Below, piece after piece: positions 5,855 to 6,051 of a DNA stretch of 6,051 bases. Source of the stretch: Zwartia sp. (GTDB lineage Bacteria; Pseudomonadota; Gammaproteobacteria; Burkholderiales; Burkholderiaceae_B); the NCBI GenBank assembly GCA_030653405.1, contig JAURZO010000157.1, forward strand, positions 1 through 6,051, in the 5' to 3' direction. The translations under genes were made by a program, and so were the position numbers. Position 1 is the stretch's first letter; the number at the start of each line of letters is the position of its first letter. Under the pieces are notes generated by a model. It did no database searches. It was given only the letters and a program-made list of their open reading frames with translations, and was not told where the DNA came from.

Positions 5855-6051
5855 TTAACTTTTAGTTAACACCGTGGCATCCCACTTTCCTTCCTGAACG
5901 AGCTTTTTTACTACTTCGATCAGGACAGTTTTTGCAACGCTCGCAGTGGGGGACATTTCCTTTTCAGGCAAACTCACAAGAAAGTTTTGTACTTGAGCTT
6001 CTGGGTCAATGAGTCGGATCACCCTCAGACCCATAGATAGCGCTCTTGAGG
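5855..6051 (-). CDS. C-terminus of a probable LysR-family transcriptional regulator, 5' end outside window
   Basis: This frame was found by reading the - strand; it is too short to appear as a complete ORF. It is open from the right edge to TAA at 5857-5855, giving 64 residues. The fragment reads GLRVIRLIDPEAQVQNFLVS, then SPTASVAKTVLIEVVKKLVQEGKWDATVL. This fits the end of LysR effector-binding domains: a beta-strand with a DP or EP turn, a short loop, an S-x-A-S/A-x-x-V helix leading to a final G-x-W segment. The DNA-binding domain lies off-window. It is convergent with the flavin reductase gene (34-bp gap). LysR genes often flank Bug/catabolic loci in Burkholderiales, so it may regulate this cluster, although convergent placement is not the classical divergent arrangement. 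The identification rests on a short fragment. Confidence 0.6.
   Translation of the reverse strand, partial: SRALSMGLRVIRLIDPEAQVQNFLVSLPEKEMSPTASVAKTVLIEVVKKLVQEGKWDATVLTKS

Noticed and set aside
5855..5869. Perfect hairpin TTAACT-TTT-AGTTAA at the end of the LysR frame, considered as a terminator
   Set aside because: The stem is only six pairs and almost all A-T, has a 3-nt loop and no following T-tract, and overlaps the stop codon. It is too weak to call.

Overview
The window looks like chromosomal DNA of a moderate-GC betaproteobacterium, most likely Burkholderiales (Alcaligenaceae-like). The reasons are an orphan Bug/TctC-type periplasmic binding protein (a family greatly expanded there), a PagP lipid A palmitoyltransferase, a large YDG-repeat adhesin and a LysR-type regulator. 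This placement is inferred from gene content only. No RNA gene, insertion sequence, CRISPR array or phage gene was seen.

Left part (2-2037), cell envelope: the window opens inside a large secreted surface protein on the + strand, of which the last 472 codons are visible. These hold four exact 83-residue (249 bp) YDG/MBG-type repeats and an unanchored 120-residue tail. It converges, across 29 bp, on a - strand pagP gene whose catalytic residues are all recognisable. The repeats fall in GC from about 57 % to 42 % from left to right while their protein sequence stays similar.

Middle and right part (2153-5820), a putative uptake and catabolic locus: a - strand SsuA/THI5-like substrate-binding protein without a signal peptide is divergent, across 75 bp, from three + strand genes. 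These are a PuuE/NodB-fold deacetylase-like hydrolase with a non-canonical metal site, a TctC/Bug periplasmic binding protein, and a flavin reductase-domain protein. The divergent gap carries a plausible sigma70 promoter for the binding-protein gene, with a perfect dyad (GATGT-N4-ACATC) in its spacer.

Right edge (5855-6051): the C-terminus of a probable LysR-family regulator on the - strand converges on the flavin reductase gene.

Working model (inference): the Bug protein captures a small, probably carboxylated solute in the periplasm. The deacetylase-fold enzyme would then hydrolyse a C-N amide or ring bond, and the flavin protein would supply reduced flavin or catalyse a redox step. The leaderless binding protein could sense or sequester the ligand in the cytoplasm, and LysR could regulate. 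No substrate can be named from sequence alone, and no permease or oxygenase lies in the window.
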